Program-made: the position numbers and the translations under genes
Part shown: positions 28,984 to 36,175 of the stretch, piece after piece
How positions within the stretch are numbered: the first letter of the stretch is position 1
Layout: every line of letters begins with the position of its first letter
Source of the DNA: Halorhabdus salina
GTDB lineage: Archaea; Halobacteriota; Halobacteria; Halobacteriales; Haloarculaceae
Assembly: GCF_013839425.1 (NCBI RefSeq)
Contig: NZ_JACDNP010000008.1
Coordinates: forward strand, 62,001-126,000
Direction: 5' to 3'
Length of the DNA stretch: 64,000 bases
The notes under the pieces: generated by a model
Told to the model about the DNA's origin: nothing
Seen by the model: the letters and a program-made list of their open reading frames with translations, nothing else
Database searches by the model: none

Positions 28984-29013
28984 TTATATACTTACTAACC
29001 AATTAGTTAGTAA
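28984..29013 (+). promoter_or_regulatory. Promoter with 8+8 palindromic operator for the synthase operon
   Basis: A TATA-like TTATATA at 28984-28990 is followed at once by arms TTACTAAC (28992-28999) and GTTAGTAA (29006-29013) around CAATTA. The operator thus covers the expected transcription start, as at the RND promoter. The downstream ATG at 29039 has a GGAGA site upstream. Confidence 0.75.
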
Positions 29014-29038
29014 TTGCCATGTGGAGAATTCACCTCAT

Positions 29039-29287
29039 ATGAGCCTGTCACGAGACAGCGTTCTGAATTCGGTCCAGGCTTGGAATCAGGATGGGCGTCT
29101 GTACGTCGCTGTCGGCCTGACTGCGGCCATCCTGTCACTCGTGTTTATTCCATTGTTAGGCCTTGCCGCCGTGTATTGCGGGTACAAACTGTACGCTACC
29201 CAGGAACGAACGATACTAGCCTTGCTACTGTCTGGCTTCGGCGGCTTTGGGTTCCTGTGGTGGATCTTTTACCTCAGTACTCTGTGA
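29039..29287 (+). CDS. Small membrane protein upstream of synthase
   Basis: The 82-residue protein has two predicted membrane segments (about 20-40, 55-78) and a short polar N-terminus. The ATG at 29039 (MSLSRDSVLNSV) has GGAGA ahead of it; the longer frame from 28955 would start before the promoter. It ends 10 bases before the squalene/phytoene-synthase-like gene, so they are probably one transcript. No family is recognised; it could be an accessory subunit or a partner of the exporter, but that is a guess. Confidence 0.65.
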   Translation: MSLSRDSVLNSVQAWNQDGRLYVAVGLTAAILSLVFIPLLGLAAVYCGYKLYATQERTILALLLSGFGGFGFLWWIFYLSTL

Positions 29288-29297
29288 ATAACCTCCC

Positions 29298-30350
29298 ATG
29301 GTAGCTGTTTCTTCTCCCGAGCCCGACATCTCTTGGTGTTACGACGCGGTACAGGGTGTTTCCCGAACCTTTGCTCTAACTGTCGACGCCCTGTCAGAGC
29401 CGATGTCGTCACAGATCTGCGTGGGGTATCTTCTGTGTCGCGTGGCCGATACTGTCGAAGACGCCAATCACATCCCGCCTGCTACGCAGGCGTCCCTCCT
29501 TCGAACGTTCGGTGCTGCGCTTGATCCGGCCAGTGACGAAACGATACTGGCGTTCCGGGACGCCGTTGACGACTGGCTACCCGCATCAGACAATCGCAGC
29601 CCCGATTGGACCGTCGTTGCTCGCTCTCCGACAATTTGGGCGACGTTCACTGCTCAGCCAGCATCTGTCCAGCGAGCCATCGTTCCACCAGTCCGGGAAA
29701 TGGTCGACGGGATGGTGCTGTTCTTGGAACGCTACGCAGCTTCCGGCGGACTGCGTCTCGGCGATCGTGCTGAACTTGAGGAGTATTGCTACTACGCCGC
29801 TGGGACCGTCGGCGAGCTCATCACTAACTTACTGACGCGGGACGAAATCGGACAGGCCCGTGCCCGAACGTTGGACGATACCGCCACCGAGTTCGGACTC
29901 CTTTTACAGCTAGTGAACGTCGCGAAAGACGTCTACGACGATTATACGGAAGAAAACAACGTCTATTTGCCCGCTGAGTGGCTCGCCGCCGAGGGGATCA
30001 AGCAAGATGCGATTCTCCAGGCGACCAACCGAAACGCAGTTGCGCAGGTCGTCGAACGGACTGCTGCCTACGCGTCGACATTTCTCGATGATGCCTTGGA
30101 GTACATCGATGCAATGCCACTCACTCACGGTAATACGATCGCCGCGTGGTCGGTGCCCTATCTGTTGAGCGTAGGGACAATTCGAGAGTTGCGTGACCGC
30201 CCAGAAGATGCACTTACCGAAGGCGGAGTGAAAATTTCCCGTCAGGAAGTGTTTGCGATCATGGAAGCAGCAAACGGAACTGGGCGCGATTCGATCGCAG
30301 ATCTTCGCCAAACTATCGCCGAAACGCCGTACCATCTCGCTATCGACTAA
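29298..30350 (+). CDS. Squalene/phytoene-synthase-family enzyme (FPP farnesyltransferase type)
   Basis: The enzyme condenses two isoprenyl diphosphates head-to-head, giving squalene or phytoene. The 350-residue protein has both metal-binding aspartate-rich motifs: LLCRVADTVED (Asp51, Asp55) and NVAKDVYDDYTEENNVYLP (Asp211, Asp214, Asp215), as in squalene synthases. The N-terminus (PDISWCYDAVQGVSRTFALTVDAL) is that of haloarchaeal farnesyl-diphosphate farnesyltransferases. Product (squalene, dehydrosqualene or phytoene) cannot be told from sequence. It sits in a TetR-controlled operon with a small membrane protein; the shared operator links it to the MMPL exporter. Confidence 0.9.
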   Translation: MVAVSSPEPDISWCYDAVQGVSRTFALTVDALSEPMSSQICVGYLLCRVADTVEDANHIPPATQASLLRTFGAALDPASDETILAFRDAVDDWLPASDNRSPDWTVVARSPTIWATFTAQPASVQRAIVPPVREMVDGMVLFLERYAASGGLRLGDRAELEEYCYYAAGTVGELITNLLTRDEIGQARARTLDDTATEFGLLLQLVNVAKDVYDDYTEENNVYLPAEWLAAEGIKQDAILQATNRNAVAQVVERTAAYASTFLDDALEYIDAMPLTHGNTIAAWSVPYLLSVGTIRELRDRPEDALTEGGVKISRQEVFAIMEAANGTGRDSIADLRQTIAETPYHLAID

Positions 30351-30715
30351 CAAGCGCACTCATCTCGGACTCGGGCGTGCGTCTCTCTCATGGCTTGTTT
30401 GTCACAAAAGCCCAATACGAACGAGCCGCTCCGGGACAACCGAACGCTTTTCAGACGCTTTGGTGTCTCACACCGCGGGCAGAAACGCGTGAATGTAGCG
30501 GTCACCCGCCTCGGGTCAATGGTTCGAGCGTTTTTGGGTCTCGTCAGCTGCACACGGCGCTTGGGCCGCTCGTCGGTTCGTGAGACTTCGTCACACGCTC
30601 ATCACGAACATCTTCGATTTTGAACGACCCCGTGTCATCTGCCTTGACAACCTGTACACGCCGATGCAAGCAATTCAGCTATGCCCGGATCACCGCTAGT
30701 CCGTCTCATTCACCG
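30351..30715. other. Intergenic debris, no supported gene
   Basis: The 365 bases have short frames on both strands, none convincing. One plus frame at 30390-30623 has RVNVAVTR, recalling the C-terminal motif of UPF1/Dna2-type helicases, but nothing around it supports a helicase. An 11-base direct repeat CACCGCTAGTC occurs at 30691-30701 and 30711-30721. Confidence 0.5.
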
Positions 30716-31063
30716 CTAGTCGGACAGCAACGAGGAATCGGTCCCGTAAACCCGTTCGGCAAACAGCAGCGCAACTAGCGCAAAGATACGAATTGCATAC
30801 GATCCAGCGGCGAATACGGCGTCTTCGAGTGTGGGATATTCGCCTGTTCGAAAGATGATGGCTTTCCTGAGCATCGCTATGACTCCGGTATAGATAACGA
30901 GTTGGTCAATCCGTCGCGTGTCGTTCTCTTCGACGTATGCTAGCACCGTGTGGTACACTTCGCCGATGATTAACAGGAGAAATCCAGTATCTATGAAGCC
31001 AATGACGACGAGAGTTCGGGTTCGACACGGTCCGAAGAGTTCTCTGGAGGCTCTCGTGCCGGT
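30716..31063 (-). pseudogene. PsiE-like membrane protein, 5' end lost
   Basis: Translated from the open frame that starts near 31063, the sequence contains VVIGFIDTGFLLLIIGEVYHTVLAYVEEND, and then a second membrane segment AAGSYAIRIFALVALLF, matching the C-terminal half of PsiE-type (phosphate-starvation-inducible E) proteins. The upstream part (before about 31020) is not PsiE-like but belongs to the tRNA-derived repeat region, so the gene has lost its N-terminus exactly where that array begins. A GTG at 30958 would start a shorter 80-residue protein. Most likely a remnant. Confidence 0.6.
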
Positions 31064-31098
31064 TCACTCACTCGCAAAACTCGTTCGCACAGAACAGC

Positions 31099-31180
31099 GG
31101 GCGCGAAGGGATTTGAACCACGCGAACACGGTCGCCTCGCTACGCTCGGCGCTGCGTGTTCTCTACTTCAAATCCCTTCG
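31099..31180. repeat. tRNA-derived fold-back unit A
   Basis: It begins with the 21-base 3' piece of the tRNA-Arg gene (31099-31119; T-arm plus acceptor stem on the complementary strand). At 31167-31180 the segment TTCAAATCCCTTCG repeats it in inverted orientation, pairing perfectly with 31104-31117. The unit can fold into a long hairpin. With 18 upstream bases it is identical over 39 bases to unit B. Confidence 0.85.
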
Positions 31181-31220
31181 ATACAGCTGGCAGAGCTCAC
31201 TGTCGTTCGCACAGAACAGC

Positions 31221-31351
31221 GGGCGCGAAGGGATTTGAACCGGAGGCAGACGGTCGCTCACTTTGTTCGCGCTGCGACTTCTGTCAGAGCTTCGGTCTGA
31301 CAACGTCTTGCTCGCTCCACTCGCAAGACTGCCAGGGCTCAAACCCCTCCG
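31221..31351. repeat. tRNA-derived fold-back unit B
   Basis: The same 21-base tRNA-Arg piece is at 31221-31241, and an imperfect inverted copy CTCAAACCCCTCCG at 31338-31351 (11 of 14 pairs match the left arm 31226-31239). Between lie GC-rich segments with CGCTCACTTTGTTCGCGCTGC. The 39 bases 31203-31241 duplicate 31081-31119 exactly. Confidence 0.8.
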
Positions 31352-31395
31352 ATAGCACATTTGTTGCTCGCGTTTTGCTCGCAGCAAAATGTTAC

Positions 31396-31522
31396 GGGCG
31401 CGAAGGGATTTGAACCACGCCCAGACGTGCTCGCTCTGCTCACGGCTCCGCCGTTCGCATCGAGGTCTCCCTCCGGTCGACCTCGCTCTCGCTGCGCGCG
31501 ACTGGTCTGCTCAAATCCTTCG
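31396..31522. repeat. tRNA-derived fold-back unit C
   Basis: The 21-base tRNA piece lies at 31396-31416, with an inverted copy CTCAAATCCTTCG at 31510-31522 matching the left arm 31401-31414 apart from one deleted base and the final position. This unit directly precedes the intact tRNA gene. None of the three copies has an anticodon or D arm, so none is a tRNA gene. Confidence 0.8.
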
Positions 31523-31565
31523 TGCCGGTTCGCTCGTTTCTCACTACGTTCGAAAACTCGCTGCA

Positions 31566-31638
31566 CGGGCGCGAAGGGATTTGAACCCCTGACCTCTTGG
31601 TCCGGAACCAAGTACTCTGTCCACTGAGCTACGCGCCC
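31566..31638 (-). tRNA. tRNA-Arg (anticodon CCG)
   Basis: Read on the minus strand it is 73 bases including a G discriminator. The acceptor stem is GGGCGCG paired with CGCGCCC and the D arm GCTC...GAGT. The anticodon arm is CTTGG-TTCCGGA-CCAAG with anticodon CCG. The T arm is AGGGG-TTCAAAT-CCCTT. No intron. Three partial copies of its 3' end lie to the left (lower coordinates), the direction an integrative element would insert after a tRNA 3' end. Confidence 0.97.
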
Positions 31639-31691
31639 TCACGTGATTGTTTTCCAGGGGCGAATAAAACGGTTGTGAACCGGCCCGAGAC

Positions 31692-31771
31692 ATACGGATT
31701 GCTGTGAGTGAGACCCAATCGACCGCACGACTACGTGTGGTTCGAGCGGAAACAGTCACAGCAATCCGTAT
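31692..31771. repeat. 16-bp perfect inverted repeat, 80-bp span
   Basis: ATACGGATTGCTGTGA at 31692-31707 is repeated inverted at 31756-31771, whose last base touches the ferredoxin stop codon. The arms are separated by 48 bases. It could be a bidirectional terminator between the tRNA and the convergent or adjacent gene, or the end pair of a miniature element. No transposase is nearby. Confidence 0.75.
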
Positions 31772-32349
31772 CAGGGCGTCTCGCTGGTCTCGATCGTGAG
31801 ATCGCTCGTCGGATAGGCCGTACAGGTGAGACAATACCCCTTCTCCAACTCGTCGTCGCTGAGCGTGTCGTTGTTGGAGTGGCGGATATACTCGTCGGCG
31901 TCGCCGTCTTTGACTTGCCCACCACAGGAGAGACACTGTCCCTGCCGGCAGGAATAGGGCAGGTCCCAGTCTTCGTCCTCGCCGGCTTCGAGAATCGTCT
32001 CGTTGTTGGCCACTTCGATCGTCTCGCCCTCCTTGGCGAACTCGACTTCGTGGTACTCGATTTCGTCTTCGGCGATCGCGTCGGGATCGAAACCAGTCTC
32101 TTCGGCTTCGGTTTCACCTTCTGCGAGTTCACCGTCGGCTCCTTCAGCAGGGAGCGCGGCCCCGCCGCCGCCGATCGCGCGATTCATCGGTTCCGGAAAG
32201 TCAGTCTCCGGGACGGCTGCAGCCCGGCGTTCGAGTACCTCCGCGGAGATATCTTCAGTGGGCTCCCAGCCAGTCCCGCTGACGTAGTGCAACAGGACGG
32301 CAACGGCCGCAAACCCGGCGCCCAGCGCGACGCCCAGTGTCTGAACCAT
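31771..32349 (-). CDS. Membrane-anchored 2Fe-2S ferredoxin
   Basis: The 192-residue protein has an N-terminal hydrophobic helix (about 5-24) that may anchor it, a long acidic linker (about 30-110), and a plant-type ferredoxin domain with the cluster motif YSCRQGQCLSCGG and the fourth Cys in KGYCLTCTAYPTSDL. It is therefore a low-potential electron carrier, similar to halobacterial ferredoxins but with an anchor. The ATG at 32349 is the only start. No obvious redox partner is adjacent. Confidence 0.88.
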   Translation of the reverse strand: MVQTLGVALGAGFAAVAVLLHYVSGTGWEPTEDISAEVLERRAAAVPETDFPEPMNRAIGGGGAALPAEGADGELAEGETEAEETGFDPDAIAEDEIEYHEVEFAKEGETIEVANNETILEAGEDEDWDLPYSCRQGQCLSCGGQVKDGDADEYIRHSNNDTLSDDELEKGYCLTCTAYPTSDLTIETSETP

Positions 32350-32657
32350 GTTGTCGCCGGATACGGAACAAAGGTTTAATTAGCTGTTGCTTGTGCCAAT
32401 CAACCCCGGAAGGCGGTGTATCAAAAACTGTCATTTGTACTATCGTCTATAGCAACTACGACAGTTGACGATATTCTCCGGTCTGATCGCACTGGCAGTC
32501 TTCACGGTGTCAATCCACAGGATGACTACTCGTGCTCCGCGAATCTAGCATCGAAACAGCTGTCGATTACGCTGTCGGTACCGGGATTTTCGACACGCGT
32601 CGGACTCAAAATATATCAACGACTGGAACGACGGTCCTGACGGAGGATCACACACAT
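32350..32657. promoter_or_regulatory. Divergent intergenic with thiolase promoter
   Basis: A TATA-like AAAATATATCA at 32608-32618 lies about 40 bases before the thiolase ATG, fitting a short leader. A second AT-rich stretch near 32375 may serve the ferredoxin on the minus strand. No coding frame is supported. Confidence 0.55.
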
Positions 32658-33821
32658 ATGTCAACACCGATAGCTGGGGTAGGGATGACGAAGTTTGGCG
32701 AGATGCCTGACCGAACAGGACGAGATCTATTCGCCGACGCAGGTGAGAGCGCGATCAAGGACGCCGGGATCGATCGCGAGGAGATCGATGCCCTCTACGT
32801 GGGCAACTTCATGGGGGAACTCTCGGAACGCCAGGGCCACATGGGCCCACTGATGGCCAAGATGCTCGGCCTGGACGTCCCCGCGACGCGCGTCGAAAGC
32901 GCTTGTGCCTCGGGCGGAATGGCCGTCCGACAGGGGATCCACGCCATCCGCGCTGGATCGGCCGATGTCGTCCTCGTCGGCGGCGTCGAACGAATGCACA
33001 ACATGGGCACGACCGGTGCGACCGGCGGCCTCTCTGTCGCCGCCGACGACCTTTGGGAGATCAAACACGGGATCACCTTCCCGGGCGCCTATGCCCTGAT
33101 GGCCCAACGGTACTTCGCCACCCACGGCGGCGACCGCGAGGACCTCGCCGAAGTCGCGGTAAAGAACCACGCCAACGCGGCAAACAACCCACTCGCCCAG
33201 TATCAGAGTGAAATCACCGTCGAGAAAGTGCTGGACGCCTTCCCGGTCGCCGACCCGCTGGGGCTGTTCGACGCCAGTCCGATCACCGACGGGGCCGCGG
33301 CAGCGCTGCTCGTTAGTGAGGACTACGCCGCCGAGCACGATCTGGACGCCGCCGTTTCGATTGCCGGGACTGGACAGGGAACCGACGACCTCGCCTTACA
33401 GCACCGTGACTCGTTGACCTGGACGCCCGCAACGGCCGACGCCGCCGAAGAGGCATACACCGACGCCGGGATCGACGCCGAGGACGTCGACTTCCTCGAA
33501 GTCCACGACTGCTTCACGATCGCCGAAGTCCTCGCCCTGGAGGGACTCGGTCTGTACGACCCTGGCGAGGCGATCACCGCCGCCAGGGAGGGCGAGACGA
33601 CTGCCGACGGCGAGCTACCCGTCAATCTCTCGGGCGGCCTGAAAGCAAAGGGCCATCCAGTCGGAGCGACTGGCGTCGCCCAGATCACCGAGATGACGAA
33701 GCTCTTCCGCGGCGATCACGTCAACAGCGACGCCGTCGAGAATGCCGAGGTCGGCCTGACGCACAACGCCGGTGGGACAGTCGCGTCTGCTGTGGTTCAC
33801 GTCCTGGAGGTGGAAGCATGA
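32658..33821 (+). CDS. Thiolase-family acyltransferase (SCP2/acetyl-CoA acetyltransferase type)
   Basis: The 387-residue protein has the nucleophile Cys83 in ESACASGGMAVRQG, the catalytic HDCFTIAE, GHPVGATGVAQI, and THNAGGTVASAVVHVLE at the end. These are features of the SCP2-like thiolases, which act on acyl-CoAs in fatty-acid or isoprenoid metabolism. The ATG at 32658 (MSTPIAGVGMTKFGEMP) begins the conserved domain. Its stop overlaps the DUF35 start by four bases. Such a thiolase with a DUF35 partner is known to form a channeling complex, in some archaea with HMG-CoA synthase; here that synthase is not adjacent. Confidence 0.9.
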   Translation: MSTPIAGVGMTKFGEMPDRTGRDLFADAGESAIKDAGIDREEIDALYVGNFMGELSERQGHMGPLMAKMLGLDVPATRVESACASGGMAVRQGIHAIRAGSADVVLVGGVERMHNMGTTGATGGLSVAADDLWEIKHGITFPGAYALMAQRYFATHGGDREDLAEVAVKNHANAANNPLAQYQSEITVEKVLDAFPVADPLGLFDASPITDGAAAALLVSEDYAAEHDLDAAVSIAGTGQGTDDLALQHRDSLTWTPATADAAEEAYTDAGIDAEDVDFLEVHDCFTIAEVLALEGLGLYDPGEAITAAREGETTADGELPVNLSGGLKAKGHPVGATGVAQITEMTKLFRGDHVNSDAVENAEVGLTHNAGGTVASAVVHVLEVEA

Positions 33822-34201
33822 GCGAGGAAGTCAGAGACGATGGCTACGACGACTTCATGGACGCTCTGGAGGAGGGCGACCCGTACTACATCGAGTGTGC
33901 CAACGGCCACGCCTCCCTCCCGCCCCGTAGACTCTGTCCCGAGTGTGCCAGTGACGATCTCGAGGAGGCAGCGCTCCCGGAAACTGGCGAACTCCTGACC
34001 TACAACGTCACGCACGTCCCGACGCCGGCCTTCGCGGACGACGTGCCGTTCGTGCTCGGGATCGCCGAGTTTGGGGATGTGCGGCTGACCGGCCAGATTC
34101 GGGCCGAAAGCGAAGACGTCGAGGTCGGTGAGAGTGTCTCGATCGGCACCGACGTCAGCGAGACGAACGGCGAGCGATACATCGCCTTCGACCTCGCGTA
34201 A
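33818..34201 (+). CDS. DUF35 OB-fold/zinc-ribbon partner of thiolase
   Basis: The 127-residue protein has a C-terminal OB-like region (LTYNVTHVPTPAFADDVPFVLGIAEFGDVRLTGQI) and a C4 zinc ribbon: Cys in YIECANGHASLPPRRLCPECASD, near residues 26-48. DUF35 proteins bind acyl-CoA and bridge thiolase to the next enzyme. It overlaps the thiolase stop (ATGA), so they are translationally coupled. Confidence 0.9.
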   Translation: MSEEVRDDGYDDFMDALEEGDPYYIECANGHASLPPRRLCPECASDDLEEAALPETGELLTYNVTHVPTPAFADDVPFVLGIAEFGDVRLTGQIRAESEDVEVGESVSIGTDVSETNGERYIAFDLA

Positions 34202-34243
34202 CGGCTTCGTCGCTGTTTTCTTTTTGCCGCCCGGGTGTTGTCT

Positions 34244-35335
34244 ATGGACGAGCGCATCAGAAGACACGCCGAGATTCTGGTCGACTGGAGTGCACAGATT
34301 GAGAGTGGTGACGATATCGTCCTCAGTATCGACGAAGGGGCACACGACCTTGCCGTCGCCGTTGCCGAGGTCCTCGGCTACCGTGGGGCCAATCTCGTAA
34401 GCGTCTATCGATCCGACGAGATCCAGCGCGCGTATCTCCGTGCACACGATGGGGAATTCGATGCTGATCCGACATTCGAGAAGTCGCTGTACGAGAACGC
34501 GGATCGCGTTCTGCTCCTGAAAGGGTCCCGAAATACCGCCGCGATGGCAGACGTGCCCGACGAGCGCCAGCAAGCCCACGCCAGAGCGCGCCAGGGCATC
34601 CGCGAAGCCCGCCTGGCAACCGACTGGGTTTCGACACTCCACCCGACGCGAGCCCTCGCCCAGCAGGCCGGGATGGCGTTCGAGGAATACCGCGAATTCG
34701 TCTACGATGCCACCCTGCGGGACTGGGAGTCCCTGGCCGAGGAGATGGGCCGGCTCAAGACGATCCTCGATGACGGGAGCGAGGTCCACATCGACGCCCC
34801 CGGAACGGATCTCTCGCTCTCGATCGAGAATCGGACGGCAGTCAATAGCGCAGCTTCGGTGGCCTACGACTCGCACAATCTGCCCAGTGGCGAAGTATTT
34901 ACCGCCCCTGCCGACGCCGACGGCGAGATTACCTTCGACGTGCCGATGACGGTCCGGGGCGAGCGCCTTCGGGATGTCCGTCTCACCGTCGAAAACGGTG
35001 AAGTCGTCGATTTCGAGGCAGCGAGCGGCGAGGAGACGCTGGCCGCGTTGCTCGACACCGACGACGGTGCGCGCCGATTCGGTGAGCTCGGCGTCGGGAT
35101 GAACTGGGGGATCGACCGCTTCACGGACAATATCCTCTTCGACGAGAAGATGGCCGAGACCGTCCACCTCGCACTGGGCCGGGCCTACGACGCCTGTCTG
35201 CCAGAGGGCGAGTCGGGCAACGACAGCGCGATCCACGTCGATCTGATCACTGAGATGAGTGAAGACGCGACGCTGTCGGTCGACGGTGAAGTCATTCAGC
35301 GGGACGGCGTCTTCCGGTGGGAAAGCGGGTTCTAA
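34244..35335 (+). CDS. M29-family metalloaminopeptidase
   Basis: The 363-residue protein has the M29 metal ligands: Glu in NLPSGEVFTAP, Glu in FGELGVGMNWG, His in ETVHLALGRAYD and the His/Asp of SAIHVDLITEM near the end. The enzyme cleaves N-terminal residues using two metals. The ATG at 34244 (MDERIRRHAEILVDW) is used; three additional codons upstream exist. It follows the DUF35 gene by 42 bases. Confidence 0.9.
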   Translation: MDERIRRHAEILVDWSAQIESGDDIVLSIDEGAHDLAVAVAEVLGYRGANLVSVYRSDEIQRAYLRAHDGEFDADPTFEKSLYENADRVLLLKGSRNTAAMADVPDERQQAHARARQGIREARLATDWVSTLHPTRALAQQAGMAFEEYREFVYDATLRDWESLAEEMGRLKTILDDGSEVHIDAPGTDLSLSIENRTAVNSAASVAYDSHNLPSGEVFTAPADADGEITFDVPMTVRGERLRDVRLTVENGEVVDFEAASGEETLAALLDTDDGARRFGELGVGMNWGIDRFTDNILFDEKMAETVHLALGRAYDACLPEGESGNDSAIHVDLITEMSEDATLSVDGEVIQRDGVFRWESGF

Positions 35336-35364
35336 TCGTCGTCAGCAGTATACGCGCTGCTTCG

Positions 35365-35550
35365 ATGTTCGATCCGATGAACTTCGGGGGCGGGCGATCC
35401 CCGATCAAGCATGCACGCGAGGCGGTACTGACCGACGCGAAGTTTCGAGAACGGGCTCTTACTGAAGACAGTGAAATAGCAGAATCCATCAAGAAACGAG
35501 TGGGTCGATCAGTGCAAGATAGAAGGCGCGTATCTTGCACTGACGGTTAG
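35365..35550 (+). CDS. Short ORF with hairpin-encoded end, unrecognised
   Basis: The 61-residue frame contains MFDPMNFGGGRSPIKHAREAVL..., hydrophilic and helix-rich, ending in residues encoded by the hairpin at 35510-35542. It could be a truncated gene whose 3' end was replaced by that element. No family is recognised. The first 50 residues have protein-like composition. Confidence 0.3.
   Translation: MFDPMNFGGGRSPIKHAREAVLTDAKFRERALTEDSEIAESIKKRVGRSVQDRRRVSCTDG
35510..35542. repeat. Dispersed hairpin repeat, copy 1
   Basis: CAGTGCAAGATA and TATCTTGCACTG form a 12-bp perfect stem around loop GAAGGCGCG. The same stem core and loop recur at 38094-38124, and single arms TGCAAGATATAG occur reversed near 37435-37446 and 40194-40206. 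It resembles the palindromic ends of IS200/IS605-derived elements (PATEs) known from haloarchaea, or a REP-like element. Confidence 0.75.
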
Positions 35551-35646
35551 TGTAGATTGAGGTCACAGGATAGGTCAGTACAGGAACATTCTTAAACGAT
35601 TGGGTTCGAAATTAGCTATTAGACTGATCTGATAATTACTGTATGA

Positions 35647-36105
35647 TTGCTCTCGGCCCGCGGTCTCAGCCAGCGATCATTGGGAAAAAACCGTAAGTAC
35701 TGCCGCTACGATGTCCCCGCTCTGCCCTACTGCCCCTCGTGCGGGTCGGAAGTGGATGGAGAGGCCCAGTTCTGTCCTGAGTGTGGCGAAGCACTGGGTG
35801 AGGGGACACAGACTCAACAAAAGCAGTCACCGCCATCGCAGGCCGGACAACAACCGGCCCAGACACCATCTCAGCAGACCACCCAGTCCGGTCGCTTGAG
35901 CTGGAAGGGCTGGGCGTACATCTCAATCGGGTGTTCGGTTATCGCACTCATGCTATTCCCACCCGTCTTCGGGATTGCTGGCATCTTTTCCGGGTATCAG
36001 GTGCACAAACGCGGCCGTGAAGGCCAGGGGATTGTCCTGATGATCGTGGCTGGCATTGCGTTGATCGCAGGGATGCTTATCGGCGCCTACGTCTTCACCA
36101 GCTGA
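35647..36105 (+). CDS. Zinc-ribbon/two-TM membrane protein, start codon unclear
   Basis: The protein has an N-terminal zinc ribbon PYCPSCGSE...CPECGEALG, a Gln/Pro/Ser-rich linker (about 50-80), and two membrane segments at the C-terminus separated by GYQVHKRGREGQG. Its conserved beginning in relatives is MPYCPSCG, but here the codon at that place is CTG (35734). The frame is open back to a TTG at 35647 with no ATG or GTG close to the domain. So the start is either CTG or TTG, or the gene has lost its start. Confidence 0.55.
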   Translation: MLSARGLSQRSLGKNRKYCRYDVPALPYCPSCGSEVDGEAQFCPECGEALGEGTQTQQKQSPPSQAGQQPAQTPSQQTTQSGRLSWKGWAYISIGCSVIALMLFPPVFGIAGIFSGYQVHKRGREGQGIVLMIVAGIALIAGMLIGAYVFTS

Positions 36106-36140
36106 TATTGTGGCTACAGCGGATGGATCGTCGCGCTGGT

Positions 36141-36159
36141 GTAGCCGGCGGTCATCGGG
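36141..36159 (+). repeat. 19-bp direct repeat, left copy
   Basis: GTAGCCGGCGGTCATCGGG is identical to 36964-36982, about 800 bases to the right. Between them lie a strong hairpin, a small ORF and the Fic gene. The spacing suggests the boundaries of an inserted or duplicated segment. Confidence 0.85.
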
Positions 36160-36175
36160 AGAGAACCCGCCGTCA

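Noticed and set aside
29019-29042. Seven-codon leader frame (MWRIHLI) whose stop overlaps the ATG of the small membrane protein
   Set aside because: Overlap of a tiny frame with a start codon is easily produced by chance and no attenuation structure accompanies it.
30390-30623. Plus-strand frame with RVNVAVTR, resembling a helicase C-terminal motif
   Set aside because: The single eight-residue match stands in a frame without any other helicase motif and with rapidly changing composition; chance similarity is more likely.
30691-30721. 11-base direct repeat CACCGCTAGTC
   Set aside because: Short and isolated; no element ends or coding context gives it meaning.
31099-31416. Three additional tRNA genes
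   Set aside because: Only the T-arm and acceptor 3' strand are present; there is no anticodon or D arm, so they are partial copies.
33797-35236. 479-codon minus-strand frame over the DUF35 and M29 genes
   Set aside because: It crosses two real genes on the other strand and reads as antisense composition.
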